From Chloroflexota bacterium (GTDB lineage: Bacteria > Chloroflexota > UBA11872 > UBA12225 > JAJDUF01), in the NCBI GenBank assembly GCA_022826725.1, contig JAJDUF010000014.1:1-53218 (forward strand): a DNA stretch of 53,218 bases, in the 5' to 3' direction. Below the pieces are notes generated by a model, which was given only the letters and a program-made list of their open reading frames with translations, ran no database searches and was not told the DNA's origin. The translations under genes and the position numbers were made by a program. Below, piece after piece: positions 50,122-53,218 of the stretch (position 1 is its first letter; every line of letters begins with the position of its first letter).

Positions 50122-50676
50122 TTACCCCAGCGTCTCGCGGGCCAACTGCCAGGAGAAGGGGGTGCCATCCGGTAACGCAGCGCCGACAGCGGCAAAGGGG
50201 ATGCGTCCCTCGTCGTCCGGGTTGTAGAGGCGGGTCGGGTAGTTCAACAGCGTACCCGGCGCCGGCCCGGTGACCAGGAAGCCGTGCAGCGTTTGGCGCG
50301 GAATGAGCACGATGAACTGACCGTCGCCGGGCGCGTCCGGTCCGATGTGAAAGAGGTTGAGGCGACCGGCCGTGGGCGATTCACGCCGCCAGTCGTAGAT
50401 GGCCACCACCAACTGCCCGGAAATACACAGAAACCGATCCTCCTGGTGCTGATGGACGTGCCATTGCGCCTCGTCGCGGGCCACGCCTGGCTCGGTCCGC
50501 GAGTAGTAGCATTGCGCGAACGGCCGGTTGTCCGGGTGGTAGACGTCCGGCCAATCGGTACGCAGGGTCTCGACCAAGATGCCCCGCGGGTCGGCGTTCA
50601 CCCGCAGCGGCCGCAGGACGACATCGTGGATCAAGCCCTCCGTCCGGTCCGGTGTGAGCAGCGGTAGCTTGTTCAT
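50122..50676 (-). CDS. RmlC-like cupin (dTDP-dehydrorhamnose 3,5-epimerase family)
   Basis: 184 residues. Family features: RGILVETLRTDW near residue 31, PFAQCYYSRTEPGV near 52, QWHVHQHQEDRFLCISGQLVVAIYDWR near 71 (cupin core with the catalytic-type His), IPRQTLHGFLV near 125 and NPDDEGRIPFAA at the end. RmlC epimerises dTDP-4-keto-6-deoxyglucose for rhamnose, but the other rml genes are absent and this branch may have another sugar or no dTDP substrate. Confidence 0.8.
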   Translation of the reverse strand: MNKLPLLTPDRTEGLIHDVVLRPLRVNADPRGILVETLRTDWPDVYHPDNRPFAQCYYSRTEPGVARDEAQWHVHQHQEDRFLCISGQLVVAIYDWRRESPTAGRLNLFHIGPDAPGDGQFIVLIPRQTLHGFLVTGPAPGTLLNYPTRLYNPDDEGRIPFAAVGAALPDGTPFSWQLARETLG

Positions 50677-50750
50677 GGTGCTCTATGCGCTCAGGTCACG
50701 TGCATTGCTGGTCAGGCGACGGCGACGCGGCCAGCCGCTGAGATAGTCCT

Positions 50751-51005
50751 TCAGGGCCGCTGTCCGAGAGCGAGGGTCCGGCGCTCGCCTAACGCCTCGT
50801 TGACCACGACCAGTCCCCCTTCATCCTCGGCCCACAGCTGTTCATTCGCATTCAGCAGCTCAATCCCATACACCGTCCCGTCCGGCGCCACATCCACGTG
50901 GATTGCATCGTTGACGCGAACGGTCTCTACCTCCACAGTTTTTGCGTGTAGTCGCAGGTAGGCGATATTGTAGCGGGAGTCGTAGGTCAACTTCATGGTG
51001 CTCAT
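50751..51005 (-). CDS. DUF2283 domain protein
   Basis: 84 residues. KLTYDSRYNIAYLRLH and VHVDVAPDGTVYGIELL-like strands fit DUF2283, a small protein family often found beside toxin-like or other small genes and of unknown function. The start is ATG 51003-51005, or ATG 50994-50996 (MKLTYD). GGAGAG is just upstream. It shares the strand with the M16 gene, 24 bases behind it. Confidence 0.8.
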   Translation of the reverse strand: MSTMKLTYDSRYNIAYLRLHAKTVEVETVRVNDAIHVDVAPDGTVYGIELLNANEQLWAEDEGGLVVVNEALGERRTLALGQRP

Positions 51006-51029
51006 TCTCTCCGTGCTCTTGGATACTTC

Positions 51030-52319
51030 CTAGCTGAAGCGCAGCAGGTCACGGAAATGGTCGGGATCGTTGAAGGGGCCGACGACCGAGAGGTTGAGCC
51101 AGCCGGGGCCGTAGACGCGCTGTGCGACCCGCAGGATGTCGGCGGCGGTGACGGCCTCCACGCGCTCGACGACCTCATCGGCCGTCAGAATCTCGCCGCG
51201 CAGCAACTCTTGGGCAGCGTACCAGCCGGCCACGCTGCGGCTGTCTTCCAGGCCGAGCCACAGCCGTCCTTTCACGAACTCCTTGATCTTGCGTAGCTCA
51301 CCCGCGGGTACGGCTTCCTGTCGTAGCCGATCCACTTCGCGCAAGATCGCCGCAATGGCCGCCGGCGCGCGCGCCGGGTCAACACCCGCGCTGACGATGG
51401 CCGCGCCGGTATCGTGAAACTGGCTGATGCCCGAGTGGACATCGTAAGCCAACCCTTGCCGTTCCCGCACCTCCAAGAAGAGCCGCGAGCTCATGCCCTC
51501 GCCCAGAATTGCGTTGGCCAACGCCAGGGTGAAGCGGTCGGGGTCAGCGTGGTCCAGGGCGTGCCCGCCTAGCAAGAGATAGCACTGCTCGGTCGGACGC
51601 TCGTCGAGCACCACGAGGGGCTGCCCGTTGGCCAGGTTGGCCCGTGACCACTGCGGCGGTGGGCTGCCGTTCTGGTTCAGCTCCGCTGCGGACTGCTTTA
51701 CCACCCAGTCCACGTCCACATCGCCGGCGACGGAGACGACGAGATTACGCCGGCCACAGGACCGCGCGAGGTAGTCTTGGAGGTCGGCGCGAGTAAAGGC
51801 CATGATCGTGTCGCGGCGCCCGACCGTTTCCCAGCCCAAGGGATCATCCGGCCAGAGCAATGCCTCGAGCTGCACGCCAGCCCAGTCACCAGGGCTGTCT
51901 ACAATCGCGTTCAGCTCTTCGAGGACCACACGGCGCTCCTTGACCACTTCTGCCTCGTCAAAGAGCGGCGCCCGCACCATGTCGGTCAGGAGATCGAACG
52001 CCTTGGGCAGATGCGCGCTGGCCACCTTGGCCCAATAGACGGTCAGCTCCTTGTCGGTGCCGGCGTTGAGGATACCGCCGACGCCTTCGATTGTTTCGGC
52101 GATGACTTGGGCGGAGGGATATTGCGCCGAGCCTTTGAAGAGCATGTGCTCGAAGAAGTGGGCGATGCCGGCTTGCTCGTAGGACTCGTAGCGGCTACCC
52201 GTGCCGAAAAACAAGCCGACGGTGGCCGAGCGGGTATGGGGCATGGGAGCGACCAGGATACGCAGGCCGTTGGGGAGCACGACACGGTGATATTGGCCGT
52301 TAGCACTCGTTGTAGTCAC
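51030..52319 (-). CDS. M16-family zinc peptidase
   Basis: 429 residues. The inverted zinc motif HFFEHMLFKG (HxxEH) lies near residue 55, with the distal Glu ligand expected in the helix ALNAIVDSPGDWAG region near 132. SRLFLEVRERQGLAYDVHSG near 278 is the C-terminal M16 motif. Proteins of this size combine the active N-terminal and inactive C-terminal halves, like mitochondrial processing peptidase subunits and the YmxG-type peptidases. The start overlaps the stop of lipB by four bases. Confidence 0.92.
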   Translation of the reverse strand: MTTTSANGQYHRVVLPNGLRILVAPMPHTRSATVGLFFGTGSRYESYEQAGIAHFFEHMLFKGSAQYPSAQVIAETIEGVGGILNAGTDKELTVYWAKVASAHLPKAFDLLTDMVRAPLFDEAEVVKERRVVLEELNAIVDSPGDWAGVQLEALLWPDDPLGWETVGRRDTIMAFTRADLQDYLARSCGRRNLVVSVAGDVDVDWVVKQSAAELNQNGSPPPQWSRANLANGQPLVVLDERPTEQCYLLLGGHALDHADPDRFTLALANAILGEGMSSRLFLEVRERQGLAYDVHSGISQFHDTGAAIVSAGVDPARAPAAIAAILREVDRLRQEAVPAGELRKIKEFVKGRLWLGLEDSRSVAGWYAAQELLRGEILTADEVVERVEAVTAADILRVAQRVYGPGWLNLSVVGPFNDPDHFRDLLRFS

Positions 52320-53218
52320 GTCTTCCTCTTGGCTCGGTCGTAGTTGTGGGGCGGCGGACCCAACCCCCGGCCCCTTCCCTGAAGGGAATGGGAGTCATGG
52401 CGAGGATTTGTAGCATCTTCCCTAAAGGGAGGGGGTTGATGATAGGTATGCTCCCGTAGGTCACTTGGGAGCATGTCCACCGGGATGGGTTCGAGGGCCA
52501 GCGCGAGGCGCCGTGCGACCGCCGCGGTCACGTGCTCGGCGGCCTCGTCCATGGGCACGCGCCGCCCCAGCAGCCGCGCAACCGAGGTCACGCCGCGGCC
52601 ACTGATGCCGCAGGGCACAATATGCCGGAAATAGGCGAGGTCGGGATCAACGTTGAGTGAGAAACCGTGCGTCGTCACCCAGCGCGCCGCCTTAATGCCA
52701 ATCGCGGCCACCTTCTCGCCGTCCACCCAGACGCCGGTCAGCTCGGCAATGACCTCGCCGCGCAGCCCCCACGCGGCCAGCGCGTCCGTCACGATGGATT
52801 CCAGGGTGCGGACATAGGCGTGGAGGTCGCGCTGGCGGCGGCTCAGATCAATGATCGGATAGCCTACTAGCTGGCCCGGGCCGTGATACGTCACGTCCCC
52901 CCCGCGGTCAATCTGAATCACGTCGGCGCCCAAGGCGGCGTACTGCCCCGGCGTGCGGAGCAGGTGGTCGGCGCCGCGGGCGCGACCCAGCGTATAGGTG
53001 TGCGGGTGCTCCAGCAGGATCAAGGCCTCGCGGCCATCGCCAGCGCGCAGCGCCGCCGCGAGCCGCTCTTGATAGTCCCAGGCCGCGCGGTAGGGAGTGA
53101 CACCGAGGCGGATTAGCGAGGCCGGGAAGGATACGCCGGGGGAGGGCGCCGGGAAGGATGCCTCCCCCCCCCCCCCCCCCCCCCCAGGGGGGGGGGGGGG
53201 GGGGGGAAAGGGGCCCAC
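52316..53218 (-). CDS. lipB: octanoyltransferase LipB, 5' end damaged, C-terminal repeat extension
   Basis: LipB moves octanoate from acyl carrier protein to the lipoyl domains of dehydrogenase complexes. Motifs: LLEHPHTYTLGRARGADHLL, IQIDRGGDVTYHGPGQLVGYP, GVWVDGEKVAAIGIKAARWVTTHGFSLNV, and FRHIVPCGISGRGVTSV with the catalytic Cys and the upstream Lys. Residues before SLIRLGVTPYRAAWDYQERL are translated from the poly-C/poly-G artefact, so the start is unknown. The last 35 residues come from the composite B repeat, beyond the normal end near DMLPSDL. Confidence 0.9.
   Translation of the reverse strand: MGPFPPPPPPPGGGGGGGEASFPAPSPGVSFPASLIRLGVTPYRAAWDYQERLAAALRAGDGREALILLEHPHTYTLGRARGADHLLRTPGQYAALGADVIQIDRGGDVTYHGPGQLVGYPIIDLSRRQRDLHAYVRTLESIVTDALAAWGLRGEVIAELTGVWVDGEKVAAIGIKAARWVTTHGFSLNVDPDLAYFRHIVPCGISGRGVTSVARLLGRRVPMDEAAEHVTAAVARRLALALEPIPVDMLPSDLREHTYHQPPPFREDATNPRHDSHSLQGRGRGLGPPPHNYDRAKRKT
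52356..52465. repeat. composite B repeat inside the lipB 3' coding region
   Basis: Reverse-complement copy of the unit at 2893-2991: CAACCCCCGGCCCCTTCCCT near 52362, then AGGGAGGGGGTTGATGATAG and TAGGTATGCTCCC at the end. Confidence 0.85.
53163..53218. other. low-complexity contig end, probable assembly artefact
   Basis: A run of about 23 C, then about 18 G, then GGAAAGGGG. Such mirrored homopolymers are not expected in real coding sequence and prevent a reliable lipB start. Confidence 0.9.

Noticed and set aside
1..53218. tRNA, rRNA or riboswitch genes
   Set aside because: I looked in the gaps and saw no cloverleaf-like or riboswitch-like sequence; a covariance-model scan would be needed to exclude short ones.

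Overview
The window is one end-to-end piece of a GC-rich bacterial chromosome, with no rRNA, tRNA, transposase or CRISPR array that I could find. The ScpA-ScpB pair behind an M50 peptidase and an HD protein, the stand-alone MutL/GlmL-type gene, the DUF1992 and VC0807-type genes, the many GT-C membrane glycosyltransferases and the dense GC-rich intergenic palindromes together suggest Chloroflexota (Thermomicrobia-like). That placement is an inference from gene content. Both ends are contig edges: the first gene has no start, and the last 55 bases are a C-run/G-run artefact that removes the lipB start.

Layout. 1-5.3 kb: a truncated membrane glycosyltransferase, an unrecognised protein, a GH32/GH43-like beta-propeller protein and a LacI-type sugar sensor lacking its DNA-binding domain. 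5.4-9.6 kb: housekeeping block of M50 peptidase, HD protein, scpA, scpB and fumC. 9.6-13 kb: small unknowns, ThuA-like, DUF1992, OsmC and thiamine pyrophosphokinase. 13-15.4 kb: a GT-C glycosyltransferase with a strongly GC-poor centre. 15.4-21 kb: MFS exporter, small protein and a heterodimeric ABC exporter whose asymmetric ATP sites can be read from the motifs. 21-25.4 kb: Uma2 protein, GlmL-like protein, DUF433 remnant and a hammerhead-type protein. 25.4-26.7 kb: a GC-poorer two-gene AlbA_2/Schlafen-like module. 26.8-31.9 kb: oxidoreductase, M55 peptidase-like protein, ABC-2 efflux pair and 2-hydroxyacid dehydrogenase. 32-41 kb: small membrane proteins, a tandem-repeat protein, a cobalamin adenosyltransferase, a methyltransferase, two divergent UxaA paralogues, secreted proteins and an unusual SDR. 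41-53 kb: secreted protein, two solute-binding proteins, a fused NuoEF-like diaphorase, GNAT, GT39, VC0807, RmlC-like cupin, DUF2283, M16 peptidase and lipB.

The most distinctive feature is a set of short palindromic repeat modules, called A to G here. They fill most gaps between genes, follow one another in preferred orders and sometimes run into coding sequence. One module, F (55 bp with 19-bp arms), sits inside copies of module A three times, and its arms show compensatory base changes. Other leads are two genes with an identical leaderless promoter geometry (TATACT-N7-start), the AlbA_2 pair as a possible defence module, and several enzymes whose family catalytic residues are altered (SDR Tyr to Phe, Gfo/Idh EKP to ETP, M55 His missing, second UxaA copy without its cysteines).
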